64,000 nt of DNA from JAKVAV01 sp964651785 (GTDB lineage: Bacteria; Bacteroidota; Bacteroidia; Flavobacteriales_D; Cryomorphaceae): contig CAZYWJ010000010.1 in assembly GCA_964651785.1 (NCBI GenBank), positions 1 to 64,000 on the forward strand. The letters run 5' to 3'. A model generated the notes under the pieces. The model saw only the letters and a list, made by a program, of their open reading frames with translations. It was not told where the DNA came from and ran no database searches. Position 1 is the first letter of the stretch. Every line of letters starts with the position of its first letter. The translations under genes and the position numbers were made by a program. This document shows positions 25,498 through 34,639 of the stretch, piece after piece.

Positions 25498-26735
25498 GAA
25501 CAAAAAGTTCTGACAACACTTCCTTTCAAGCTGCTTTTGAATTGCGGAATGTTAAATCCTTTGGTAATTGTGTTTTCTGTATCGAATTGACTCTCGCCGT
25601 TAAAAACCGTCAGGTTCGCTTCTGCTCCTTCCGCTATTTGAGGCACATCAATTCCCAAAATTTCTCTCGGATTTATCGAAAACTTCGCTACCAATTCATC
25701 CAAGCTTAACTGATCGCCAACCGCTGCTAGCAAGAGCGGAAAGAACAATTCCATTCCTGCCATACCGAAGTCTGCCAAGTCAAACTCTAACTTTTTGTGT
25801 TCTTCGTCTTCGGGCGAATGATCTGAAGTAATGACGTCGATGCGGCCATTTTTCAATGCTTCAATCAGCTCCCGTCGATTTTCTTCCGTGCGAAGTGGTG
25901 GAAGAAGCTTATAGTTCGTGTCAAAATCGTGCAGCTCTTTTTCAGAAAAAGCCAGATGAGCGGCCGTGACTTCCGTGGTTGCGTTCAGCCCTTTTTTGCG
26001 CGCTTCGGCAACCAGCTCAAGGGCTTTCGCCGACGAAAGAGGGCCGAGGTGCAATCGGCCATTGGTATAATCCAACAGAGTTAAGTCACGCCTCACCATC
26101 ATTTCTTCACTGATTGCGGGAATGCCTTTCAAGCCTAGGCCGGTTGAGAGTTCCCCTTCGTTAATTTGCCCGTTAGGAATGAGCTTCGAATCGTAAGGAA
26201 AATGGAAGACAGGCGCATCAAAATTGGAGGTGTAAAGCAGGGCGCGATGCAGCAGACCTGACTCGTGAATGGAATGTTTGTCATCGCCAAAAGCTCGCGC
26301 ACCGGCTTGGTGCATGTCGTACATCTCAGACATGCTTTCGCCTTTTAGTCCGACTGACACCGCTCCGATCGGGAAAATCTCTACCCCCGATCCTTTGGCG
26401 CGATTTTTCAAATACTCTACGGCTCCCTTATTGTCTATCGGCGGAGTGGTATCGGGCGAAAGTGCTACGGCCGTAAAACCACTTTTTGCAGCGACTTTCA
26501 ATCCGTTGGAAATTCCCTCTTTGTATTCTTCTCCGGGATCCCGAAAGTTGGCGCGCATATCCATCCACCCGATCGAAACGCAATGTCCTTCGCCTTCTAT
26601 TTTTTCATCAGAATCTTCAGAGATGGATGATGCAATCTTTTTGATGATTCCGTTTTCGATCAGAATATCTACGATTTCACCATTTTGCGGGTGTCGCTTG
26701 TCTACGATTTTAACTTGCGAAATCAGGGTTTTCAT
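25491..26735 (-). CDS. dihydroorotase-like protein lacking metal ligands (PyrC'-like)
   Basis: A 414-residue amidohydrolase-fold protein of the dihydroorotase family, starting at MKTLISQVKIVDKRHPQNGE. Active dihydroorotases carry an HxH metal motif in the first strand; here that position reads GWMDMRANFRDPGEEYKEG, with no histidine. The later second-strand histidine site reads VFHFPYDSK and the TEVTAAHLAF and ITSDHSPEDEEHK sites are partly kept. By analogy with the non-catalytic PyrC' partners of aspartate transcarbamoylase it may be structural rather than enzymatic. The start overlaps the end of the BatA gene by 4 bp (ATGA); the end overlaps the convergent toxin by 7 bp. Confidence 0.82.
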   Translation of the reverse strand: MKTLISQVKIVDKRHPQNGEIVDILIENGIIKKIASSISEDSDEKIEGEGHCVSIGWMDMRANFRDPGEEYKEGISNGLKVAAKSGFTAVALSPDTTPPIDNKGAVEYLKNRAKGSGVEIFPIGAVSVGLKGESMSEMYDMHQAGARAFGDDKHSIHESGLLHRALLYTSNFDAPVFHFPYDSKLIPNGQINEGELSTGLGLKGIPAISEEMMVRRDLTLLDYTNGRLHLGPLSSAKALELVAEARKKGLNATTEVTAAHLAFSEKELHDFDTNYKLLPPLRTEENRRELIEALKNGRIDVITSDHSPEDEEHKKLEFDLADFGMAGMELFFPLLLAAVGDQLSLDELVAKFSINPREILGIDVPQIAEGAEANLTVFNGESQFDTENTITKGFNIPQFKSSLKGSVVRTFCSY

Positions 26736-28798
26736 GCCATGGTTCTTTTTCCAAAACGCAACAACAGGCTCTCTATAAGCAGAAATGCCAAAGCTAATAT
26801 CAAACAGATTTTCCAAAGTTCGGTACCTGAAACTTCGCGCTGAACATCGCGCGCCAAGTTTTCAGATTCACCGGAGTAAAGTTTCACATTTCCGGCTCCC
26901 GTCGATTTAATCGCTTCGTCCAACTCATCCGTAGAGTAAGACGCCAAATCGCTTTCCGTTCGTTCAAAATTGAACCCAATGGTAGCTATGGCCGAGTCGC
27001 CCAAGAGTAAATTGTAGTTTCCCGCTTCGCTGAGTTCAGATCCCGTGTAAAGCGCGATTCTACCCTCAGATACTTGGAAGGCAGGTATAATGTCGAGATT
27101 GCTTTCGGGTTGAATCAAGTGGAAGATATCCTCATTTTTCGTTTTAAAATAAGGAATCGAAAATGTTGATTCGCTGCCGATTTCTACTGCGTAGGTTTCA
27201 GTAGATCTGCTGAGCTCGGCTATTCGAAGAGCCGTAGCCACGAAAATGGCATGACGCGAAAAATTGTTTTTTTCTGAATTGAGCGGCACTGCCTGGACGT
27301 AAACTATTCCGCCTGATTCGCGATAAGCGCTCAAGAAAGAAGTGCCACTTTGAAGTTGTAAAAGCGTTTCTTCCGACGACCGTAAAGAGCTGCTTATCTG
27401 AAAATATGCCGAAGCTTCCGGCAGGTCGATATTGCGTGGTACGGATTCAAAAATATCTCGGTATAGTGGACTTTCCGCATTGATCGATCTCACCTTTGAT
27501 GCTTCTTCCTTCAGTGGCAAAAGCCCCCCTGCATTAAGCGCAGCCAAAAGCTCGTTGTAAGAATTCAGATCGCTCTCGGCAGCAGGAATGATCCAAACAG
27601 TACCGCCGTTTGCTACGAATGAAGCGGCTTCTTGACGCAGGCCGCCCGGTATGTCTGAAAGTTCATTCAGGATGAGCAGATCGTAGGTTTGAAGTTCAGA
27701 ATAGCTCAGATTACTCAAGCTTGCCGATGTGTATTGGTAGGCACTGTCTACCCGATATACCGACCCCACGAAGTCCTGATTTGAAAAGCCATTGCTCCCC
27801 GAAATGGAGAGAATTCGCAACCTGTCGTGAACCCGATACCCGAGGTAATACGCATCATCGTAATCGATGGGATAGTCTTCGATGGCCACTTTCACCGACT
27901 TCAATCCGGGCGTATCGTGTACGAAGGTCAACGCCGTGTCCACCTGAGATTTTGCACTTACGGCAAAACTCCCGATTGCCTTTTGCGCTCCGTTTATCGA
28001 AAGATTGAGCGGCACATTTTCCAGATCTTCCTGCCCGGTATTTACGATTCGCACACTCATCCTTTCACTTTCTCCTGCACGCCTTACGGGTGTGGGAAAC
28101 CATACGGAGTCGATGTAAAGATTGGACGGTGAGTTTCGCTCTAAGTGAATCAAACCGTAATTCAATGATGTATCAGCCTTGAAGGATTCTACGGCAAATC
28201 TGCTCTTTTGAAAATCGCTGATGAGGTAGGCTTCTTTGGCCAAGTCGGCATCCGCCTGTCCCAGCAGGTCTTGTTGCCTTTCGGCAATGCTTTCAAGACT
28301 TCGCGACTTCGAACTCAAGCTCAAGTCCTCCACGTTGTCAATGAATTCGGTGCGGCTCACAAAGCGTTGATTTTCTCCCTGAAAATCCTGTGAAAGCAAT
28401 TGAAACCTATCGGTGGCTTCGTAAGCCATCGCAATGTCTATGGCGCGATTTTTAGCCACTTCCAGCAGCGGTCCGGCTTCACTTTCTCCCTCCATACTGA
28501 AGGAGTTGTCAATAAAGATGGACACGGCTTTTCCTCGATCTTTTTCTACCGCATCATCTTCCGGAAGGTACGGTTGGGCGAAAGCCAAAACCAAAAAAGC
28601 CAAAGCCAGCAGGCGCATGAGCAAAACCAGCAGGTGCCTTAGTTTATTCTGAGATTGAGTTTGAATTTTTATTTCGCGCAGGAAGCGAACATTGGTAAAC
28701 GGAATCTTTTTAAAACGCCGAAAATTGAATAAATGGATGATTACGGGAATGGCAAGAGCGGCCAGTGCGTAGAGAAAATTCGGGTAGAGAAATTCCAT
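26732..28798 (-). CDS. BatA/vWA-domain membrane protein
   Basis: A 688-residue protein starting at MEFLYPNFLYALAALAIPVI. The N-terminal BatA domain (two membrane helices around FNFRRFKKIPFTNVRFLREI) is followed by a von Willebrand A-like domain with MIDAS-type sequence FIDNSFSMEG near residue 90, a large extracytoplasmic region, and a final helix KICLILALAFLLIESLLLRF. Proteins of this type are common in Bacteroidota and are related to aerotolerance (Bat) proteins, but the role of this long form is unknown. It is coupled by a 4-bp overlap to the dihydroorotase-like gene. Confidence 0.82.
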   Translation of the reverse strand: MEFLYPNFLYALAALAIPVIIHLFNFRRFKKIPFTNVRFLREIKIQTQSQNKLRHLLVLLMRLLALAFLVLAFAQPYLPEDDAVEKDRGKAVSIFIDNSFSMEGESEAGPLLEVAKNRAIDIAMAYEATDRFQLLSQDFQGENQRFVSRTEFIDNVEDLSLSSKSRSLESIAERQQDLLGQADADLAKEAYLISDFQKSRFAVESFKADTSLNYGLIHLERNSPSNLYIDSVWFPTPVRRAGESERMSVRIVNTGQEDLENVPLNLSINGAQKAIGSFAVSAKSQVDTALTFVHDTPGLKSVKVAIEDYPIDYDDAYYLGYRVHDRLRILSISGSNGFSNQDFVGSVYRVDSAYQYTSASLSNLSYSELQTYDLLILNELSDIPGGLRQEAASFVANGGTVWIIPAAESDLNSYNELLAALNAGGLLPLKEEASKVRSINAESPLYRDIFESVPRNIDLPEASAYFQISSSLRSSEETLLQLQSGTSFLSAYRESGGIVYVQAVPLNSEKNNFSRHAIFVATALRIAELSRSTETYAVEIGSESTFSIPYFKTKNEDIFHLIQPESNLDIIPAFQVSEGRIALYTGSELSEAGNYNLLLGDSAIATIGFNFERTESDLASYSTDELDEAIKSTGAGNVKLYSGESENLARDVQREVSGTELWKICLILALAFLLIESLLLRFGKRTMA

Positions 28799-28926
28799 TA
28801 AGGCGCAAAGATACACGGAAGATGGTAACTTTCGAAAGTAATTACACGACTCGAAAAGAACGGCTCAATACTAAGCAGATGTTTTTTTATAAGAAGAATG
28901 ACGCTTCGTCAATTCAAGAGTAATAT

Positions 28927-29913
28927 TCAGTTTGCCATTCGATCCAAGAACCGTATCGCCATCTTTTGAGCAGTTTCGTAGTCTTCTGATTTTATGTCGC
29001 TTCCGATGAAATGGGTTTTCGGCTCAGCTAAAGGGACGAGTCGCAGTAGTGAGTCGGGAGTAGAGAAATTTTGATACATTTCTTCGTAAACGGAAACCTC
29101 CACATGCTCATCTTCTTCTAAGAAATTTTCATGGTAGTACATGGTAAGCACGGGACATGTTACTTGATGGAAAGTGCTGTCGGTCATCATGGATTGAAGC
29201 ATAACCTCCAAATTTATTAAAGCCTCGGCAGGGTAAACGGAGTCCCAATACTGATAGGCTATCGCAGAATGATGTTCGATTTTTCTGTGTTGGCCAAAAC
29301 TCACTAAATGGGCCAATTCATACCCCCACGGTGAATTGAGGAGAAAAGCACCCGGTTGATCATCCTTCACATTCGGACTTATATTTATTAAGCCTTGCAC
29401 CTTATCGGGAAAATGAGCAGCCAGGTAAAGAGCCAGCGTTCCGCCGGTAGAGGTGCTCATGACGTAAACTTGATCACCTATTTCACTTCCAATGGCCAAA
29501 GCCTCTTTTGCCGATTCCCAAGCTGCTTCAGGAGAAAAATTCCGGAGCGCTTTATCAGGTATAAAGCCGTGACCGGCCCATCTCGCCAAGTAAATATTGG
29601 CCCCGACAGCCTTTGCTACATTCACGTTTAAAGGGTATCCATCCCGATAGCTTCCTGCGAATCCATGGAGGTAAACTATGGAAATAGGGGTGACGGTTGG
29701 AACGGAGTCGCGCCAAATTATTCGCGCATCATTATCTTCTCGAAGAGAAAGTTCGGCTTCGTTTTTATCAAGCTGACTCTCAATTTTTGCCGGACTTTGA
29801 GGAACTTTAGGGAGGGAATAATTATAATCAGGATCAGGAGGAACGGGACCGATTAAGTAACTAACTATAGCTAAGAGAATGACGAAAACTAAAATCAAAT
29901 ACCTTTTCTTCAT
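28927..29913 (-). CDS. alpha/beta hydrolase
   Basis: A 328-residue protein with an N-terminal signal anchor (LILVFVILLAIVSYLIGPVP) and an alpha/beta-hydrolase fold. The oxyanion loop YLHGFAGSYRDGYP and the nucleophile elbow VMSTSTGGTLAL are visible; the elbow is S-x-S-x-G instead of the usual G-x-S-x-G. A C-terminal histidine in EPKTHFIG completes the expected triad. It resembles carboxylesterases or lysophospholipases, with unknown substrate. It begins 3 bp downstream of a beta-rich outer-membrane-like gene. Confidence 0.8.
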   Translation of the reverse strand: MKKRYLILVFVILLAIVSYLIGPVPPDPDYNYSLPKVPQSPAKIESQLDKNEAELSLREDNDARIIWRDSVPTVTPISIVYLHGFAGSYRDGYPLNVNVAKAVGANIYLARWAGHGFIPDKALRNFSPEAAWESAKEALAIGSEIGDQVYVMSTSTGGTLALYLAAHFPDKVQGLINISPNVKDDQPGAFLLNSPWGYELAHLVSFGQHRKIEHHSAIAYQYWDSVYPAEALINLEVMLQSMMTDSTFHQVTCPVLTMYYHENFLEEDEHVEVSVYEEMYQNFSTPDSLLRLVPLAEPKTHFIGSDIKSEDYETAQKMAIRFLDRMAN

Positions 29914-29916
29914 TAC

Positions 29917-30672
29917 TTACCTCAGCAAATCGAATGTGTATTGGTAAGACAAGGCCGCATAATGAACCAATGCAAAATTATAGACTTGATCTACATCTGC
30001 ACCACCATCCAATATTCGGTATCCTGCATTGAACCTGTGGTAGGGAGATAGCACATAGCTCGCTCCAAGAAATACGTCTTCGGCGCGTCCTTGCTCTCCC
30101 ACTAAAGCGTCTCCTCTCAGCAGGGCCGCCCATTTATCATTGAATTGAAAAGAGAGCCTGAAATTTATCAAAGGCACAAAGCCAAAGTCTTCCGTTTCAC
30201 TTAATTGCTCTTCGGTCCTTACGGAGATTCGGGCATCTCTGATTTTCGCCGTAAGCCCGATCCCAAACCTGAACTTGCCCGAATTTATCCATTCGTAGCG
30301 ATAAGTTAATCGGTATGAATTAAACCGGTAATCAAGATCAAGGTCTTCGCCGGCTCTGAATGTGTTTTCGCCAAAAACTTTCGGTTCTGAAAAGGCCTCT
30401 CGGTACGAAAACGATAGGGGCGCGTAGAGAGCACTGATAGTATGCCTTTCGGCAATGGTATAGCCCGCACGTAAGCGGTAAAACCATGTTTGTCCGTTTG
30501 AAAACTCATCGGTAATATCGATACGGTCGCTTTGGCTATTGCTCTCGTTGGGAAATTGTACGGTATTTCGGGTGTTGAATGCCATACCGGTCTCTACATT
30601 AAAAAAAAGTTGTGCATCAACTGAGACGGATGCCATAACGAAGATTAAGATAAGACGTCCTCGTAAAATCAT
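29917..30672 (-). CDS. outer membrane beta-barrel-like protein
   Basis: From the ATG at 30672 a 251-residue secreted protein: signal MILRGRLILIFVMASVSVDA then QLFFNVETGMAFNTRNTV, followed by regular amphipathic strands (YRLRAGYTIAERHTISALYAPLSF, YRLTYRYEWINSGKFRFGIGL) and a C-terminal aromatic strand (LSYQYTFDLLR). This pattern fits a small barrel. No family assigned. It lies between the SDR and hydrolase genes with gaps of 3-7 bp, so all three are probably one operon. Confidence 0.7.
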   Translation of the reverse strand: MILRGRLILIFVMASVSVDAQLFFNVETGMAFNTRNTVQFPNESNSQSDRIDITDEFSNGQTWFYRLRAGYTIAERHTISALYAPLSFSYREAFSEPKVFGENTFRAGEDLDLDYRFNSYRLTYRYEWINSGKFRFGIGLTAKIRDARISVRTEEQLSETEDFGFVPLINFRLSFQFNDKWAALLRGDALVGEQGRAEDVFLGASYVLSPYHRFNAGYRILDGGADVDQVYNFALVHYAALSYQYTFDLLR

Positions 30673-30678
30673 GGGCAA

Positions 30679-31596
30679 CTATACAGCAAAGGAGATACCG
30701 ATCTGCCTTTCGGAAGCTTTCCAAAGATCTTCACCTGACTTTTCGGATAACGCTTTTGGAGCAGGCTTTACCAAAACAGGTTTGCCTTTGTATTCATTAA
30801 ACCCACCCGGTCCTACATAATTTCCGCCGACCAAGCCTTGGTCCAATGCAGCTCTCAAAGTGGGTTGCGCACCCTTTTCGGCTGAGTGTGCTGCGAATAG
30901 CATAAAAAGCGGGGTTAGTGCTTTCATCCAGCCGGGCAGATACCGACTCAATTCCGTATCCGCTATTCCCGGGTGGGCCGCTAATGATTGTACGGTAAGT
31001 CCTTTTGATTCAATTTTTCGCTGTAGTTCCAGAGCAAAAACCAAGCATGCCAATTTGCTGTTACCGTAAGCCTTTTGTTTATCGTAATCAGACTTGCCGA
31101 TCGGTTTCTGAAATGACGAAGGATTTCCCCACTTGTGGGCCATACTGCTCAGATGGATTACACGAGCTTGGTCTGCTTTCTTTATGGTCTCCCATAATTC
31201 GGAAACCAACAGGAAATGTCCCAGATGATTGACTCCCCACTGCAGCTCATGGCCTTGTTCGGTCTGAGAAAAAGGAGGCATCATCACTCCTGCATTATTA
31301 ATCAAAAAATGAAGCTGATCGTAATCTTCTTTAACTCCTTTGGCGAAAGCCCGCACAGAATCAAAGTCAGCTAAATCTATTTCTCTGACTTCCGTAGATG
31401 CATCAACATGTTCTGCCAGAATTTTTTCTTCGGCTTTTCCGCCTTTTTGCAAGTTGCGGCAGGCGAGGATGATAGTAGCACCCGTTTTACTCAGTGCTTT
31501 AGCTGTTTCAAATCCCAAACCCGTGTTAGCTCCGGTTACTATCGCTACCTTTCCTGTAAGATTTAGTCCGGATGGTATGTTCCAATCTTTTGCCAT
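30679..31596 (-). CDS. short-chain dehydrogenase/reductase
   Basis: A 305-residue SDR resembling retinol-dehydrogenase/WW-domain oxidoreductase-like members. The nucleotide-binding TGANTGLG (residues 21-28), the NNAG motif in LINNAGVMM, the catalytic Ser in IHLSSMAHKWG and the YGNSK (YxxxK) are all present. It should use NADP or NAD to oxidise or reduce a hydrophobic alcohol or ketone; the substrate is unknown. Confidence 0.9.
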   Translation of the reverse strand: MAKDWNIPSGLNLTGKVAIVTGANTGLGFETAKALSKTGATIILACRNLQKGGKAEEKILAEHVDASTEVREIDLADFDSVRAFAKGVKEDYDQLHFLINNAGVMMPPFSQTEQGHELQWGVNHLGHFLLVSELWETIKKADQARVIHLSSMAHKWGNPSSFQKPIGKSDYDKQKAYGNSKLACLVFALELQRKIESKGLTVQSLAAHPGIADTELSRYLPGWMKALTPLFMLFAAHSAEKGAQPTLRAALDQGLVGGNYVGPGGFNEYKGKPVLVKPAPKALSEKSGEDLWKASERQIGISFAV

Positions 31597-31636
31597 AATA
31601 AAGTTGGAACATCAGAATCAAGCCATTGTTTGGCAT

Positions 31637-33169
31637 TTAGTCCTTCTTACGCAAATCGAATATATCTTTTCGACGGTCTTTCAGGTTGCGAACGGCACCC
31701 TTTTGATTTAATTCGCGCAGGAGACTCAGATCAACATCAGCGATGAGAATCATTTCAGTGTTGGGTGTGGCTTCGGCCTTTATCCCGTTGGTAGGGAAGG
31801 AGAAGTCGCACGGTGTGAACACCATGGATTGAGCAAATTGGATGTCCATATTGTGAACGTTAGGCAAATTTCCAACGCTGCCGGCGATGGCCACGTAACA
31901 CTCATTTTCAATCGCCCTCGCTTGCGAGCAATTTCTCACCCTGGAATAGCCGTTTTGGGTGTCGGTCAGGAAGGGTACGAAAAGAATGTCCATGCCTTCG
32001 TCGGCCAATAGCCGACTTAGCTCCGGAAATTCGGAATCGTAACAAATCAGAATACCAACCTTACCTGCATCCGTTTGAAATGTTTGCAATCTATGTCCTC
32101 CCTGCATTCCCCATACCTTGGCTTCATCGGGCGTCACGTGGAGCTTTTCATATCGCTCTACCGATCCGTCTCTTCTGCATAAATAACCTACATTATATAG
32201 GTGGTCATTCTCTACCAAGGGCATACTCCCCGTGATGATATTGATATTGTAGGATACAGCAAATTCCCTGAATTTTCGAACGATGTCATCCGTAAACTCG
32301 GCAAGTTTTCTAATGGCATCGGATTCCTTCAGATCATTGTCTTTTGCCATCAACGGCGCGTTAAAAAACTCGGGAAAAAGCGCGAAATCGCATCGATAAC
32401 CGGATACGGCATCTACAAAATACTCTACTTGTTGTAATAGTTCATCAAGATCTCTGTAAGGACGCATTTGCCACTGTACAAGTCCAAGTCGAACTATAGT
32501 CTTCGGTGTACTGACATCTGCCGTAGGTTTTTCGTAGTAAATATTGTCCCATTCCATCAACACCGCAAACTCATTGGAAGCTGCGTCACCTTCCAGATAA
32601 TTTTTCAATATTCGGACAGGGTGGAAGTCATTGGAAATTTGAAAATTCAGAACGGGGTCAGAGATTTCTTGCCTTCTTACTTTTTCAATGTATTCTTTGG
32701 GCGAAAGCTCGCTTGAATATCTGTGGTAGTAAGGAATTCTGCCACCAAAAGCAATGCCTTTCAAATTGAGGTTTTCACAGAGTTCTTTTCGGTAGTCATA
32801 TAGTCTTCTTCCCAAGCGAAGACCACGAAACTCGGGCTTTACAAAAATGTCAATACCGTACAACATATCACCTTCATCGGTGTGCGAATCAAAGGTGTAG
32901 CCTTCGGTAATATCCTTGTAGGTGTGGTTGTCTAAAGTTTTTTCTTTATCGACAATGATGCAAAGTGCGCACCCTGCAATTTTGCCATCTACTTTGATGA
33001 CTACCTGCCCGTCGGCAAATTTTTCAGTTAGCGCTTTTATATGAGATTCCTGCCAATAACTATCCGGCATTGTGTGATAAGCCGAAATCATGGCCGCTTT
33101 CAATTCCTTATAATCATTCAGGTCGAGCAGTTGAAGCTCAACATTTTGAATCTCCTTTGTGGAAGACAT
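31637..33169 (-). CDS. GNAT acetyltransferase - carbon-nitrogen hydrolase fusion
   Basis: A 510-residue two-domain protein. The N-terminal half (about 1-210) is a GNAT acetyltransferase with the acetyl-CoA loop FRGLRLGRRLYDYRK; the C-terminal half (about 225-505) is a nitrilase-superfamily amidase with the catalytic Glu in LFPEFF, Lys in YEKLHVTPDE and Cys in LICYDSEFPE. Such fusions are known in bacteria but their substrate is undetermined. It precedes a VOC-domain gene by 11 bp on the same strand. All catalytic residues are present, so both activities are likely. Confidence 0.88.
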   Translation of the reverse strand: MSSTKEIQNVELQLLDLNDYKELKAAMISAYHTMPDSYWQESHIKALTEKFADGQVVIKVDGKIAGCALCIIVDKEKTLDNHTYKDITEGYTFDSHTDEGDMLYGIDIFVKPEFRGLRLGRRLYDYRKELCENLNLKGIAFGGRIPYYHRYSSELSPKEYIEKVRRQEISDPVLNFQISNDFHPVRILKNYLEGDAASNEFAVLMEWDNIYYEKPTADVSTPKTIVRLGLVQWQMRPYRDLDELLQQVEYFVDAVSGYRCDFALFPEFFNAPLMAKDNDLKESDAIRKLAEFTDDIVRKFREFAVSYNINIITGSMPLVENDHLYNVGYLCRRDGSVERYEKLHVTPDEAKVWGMQGGHRLQTFQTDAGKVGILICYDSEFPELSRLLADEGMDILFVPFLTDTQNGYSRVRNCSQARAIENECYVAIAGSVGNLPNVHNMDIQFAQSMVFTPCDFSFPTNGIKAEATPNTEMILIADVDLSLLRELNQKGAVRNLKDRRKDIFDLRKKD

Positions 33170-33180
33170 AAATTTTCTCC

Positions 33181-33594
33181 TTATTTATTAAACGTGTCAC
33201 CCTTTTTGGAAAAACACTTGAACTCAACGGTATATCCGTTAGGATCTTCCAAAAAATAAGATTGGTGCTCGCCGGCCACACCTTCGAGGTATTTCCTCTT
33301 TTCCGTTAAGGTGATTTTTGCCTTTTTCAACTTTTCATAAAGTGTTTCCCAATCTTCTTTTTCCAAAAGAATGCCAAAGTGAAAAGAAGGAATAATGGAA
33401 TCACCCAAACGATAGGTGCGATAGTCGAAATTGAAGCTACCCGATTTGGTAAAGGTTATTTGATTACCGTAGAGGTCAATATCAACCCAAGTAGATGTTT
33501 CGCGTCCTGCTTTAGCACCGATTTTAGCGGTATAGAACTTTTTAGTAGCGCTTACACTGCGACATGGCAGGGATAGATGAAATGGTGTGCTCAT
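33181..33594 (-). CDS. VOC (glyoxalase-like) family protein
   Basis: A 137-residue protein with one vicinal-oxygen-chelate fold: N-terminal FHLSLPCRSVSATKKFYTAK, central IPSFHFGILLEKEDWETLYE and C-terminal YFLEDPNGYTVEFKCFS. His, His and Glu in the expected metal-ligand positions suggest a metal-dependent enzyme or resistance-type protein. Substrate unknown. It lies 11 bp before the GNAT-nitrilase gene. Confidence 0.88.
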   Translation of the reverse strand: MSTPFHLSLPCRSVSATKKFYTAKIGAKAGRETSTWVDIDLYGNQITFTKSGSFNFDYRTYRLGDSIIPSFHFGILLEKEDWETLYEKLKKAKITLTEKRKYLEGVAGEHQSYFLEDPNGYTVEFKCFSKKGDTFNK

Positions 33595-33670
33595 TTTTTA
33601 AACCCTGTTTTGTAGGGCCTTATGAAAGTATATAAATTTGAAATACGGAAAGCAAAAAAATAAGCCGACA

Positions 33671-34639
33671 TCACATTTCCAAAATATGGGCGAACATGAG
33701 CGGTGCTACTATGGTAGCGTCAGATTCGATGACAAATTTCGGAGTGTCCAAATCCAGTTTCCCCCAAGTGATTTTTTCATTGGGCACGGCTCCGGAGTAA
33801 CTTCCGTAACTGGTAGTTGAATCTGAAATCTGACAGAAATAGCTCCAAAAGGGTGTATCCGTTCTCTCCATATCTTGATAAAGCATGGGCACGACACAGA
33901 TCGGGAAGTCACCGGCAATACCACCACCGATTTGAAAAAATCCGATTCCGTTTTTGGAATTGTTCGTGTACCAATCAGCCAAAAAAGTCATGTATTCGAT
34001 ACCCGACTTCATAGTAGAAGCCTTCAATTCTCCTTTCAGTACATAGCTCGCAAAGATATTTCCCATCGTACTGTCTTCCCAGCCCGGCACCACCATCGGC
34101 AAGTTTTTTTCGGCAGCGGCGTACATCCAAGAGTCTGCTAAATCAATTTCGTAGTATTCTTCCAAAACGCCCGACAGAAGTAATTTAAACATGAATTCAT
34201 GCGGAAAAAATCGCTCGCCTTTTTCTTCGGCTTCTTTCCAAATTTTGAAAATGTGCTTTTGCAATCGACGAAAAGCTTCCTCCTCGGGAATGCATGTATC
34301 CGTTACGCGATTTAATCCTCTTTCAAGTAAGTTCCACTCATCCTGAGCGGTGAGGTCGCGGTAATTCGGCAAGCGCTCGTAGTGCGAATGCGCTACCAGG
34401 TTCATGATGTCTTCTTCGAGATTAGCTCCCGTGCAGGAAATAATCTGAACTTTATCACGCCGTATCATTTCGGCAAAGATTTTTCCCAACTCGGCCGTAC
34501 TCATCGCTCCTGCGAGCGTAACCATCATCTTTGCACCTTTTTCAAGTTGAGCGGCGTAGGCTTTTGAAGCATCCACTAGGGTGGCAGCATTGAAATGCAG
34601 ATAGTATTTTTCCAGAAATTCACTAATCGGTTTACTCAT
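33671..34639 (-). CDS. deoxyhypusine synthase-family protein
   Basis: A 322-residue protein from ATG 34639 (MSKPISEFLEKYYLHFNAAT). The core of deoxyhypusine synthase is present: LAGAMSTAELGKIFAEMI, SCTGANLEEDIMNLVAH, GWEDSTMGNIFASY and the conserved active-site lysine in ITWGKLD. Bacteria lack hypusinated eIF5A, so homologues of this type are thought to move the aminobutyl group to free amines, for instance making homospermidine from putrescine. Its 8-bp overlap with the agmatinase gene and the upstream arginine decarboxylase support a polyamine role. Confidence 0.85.
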   Translation of the reverse strand: MSKPISEFLEKYYLHFNAATLVDASKAYAAQLEKGAKMMVTLAGAMSTAELGKIFAEMIRRDKVQIISCTGANLEEDIMNLVAHSHYERLPNYRDLTAQDEWNLLERGLNRVTDTCIPEEEAFRRLQKHIFKIWKEAEEKGERFFPHEFMFKLLLSGVLEEYYEIDLADSWMYAAAEKNLPMVVPGWEDSTMGNIFASYVLKGELKASTMKSGIEYMTFLADWYTNNSKNGIGFFQIGGGIAGDFPICVVPMLYQDMERTDTPFWSYFCQISDSTTSYGSYSGAVPNEKITWGKLDLDTPKFVIESDATIVAPLMFAHILEM

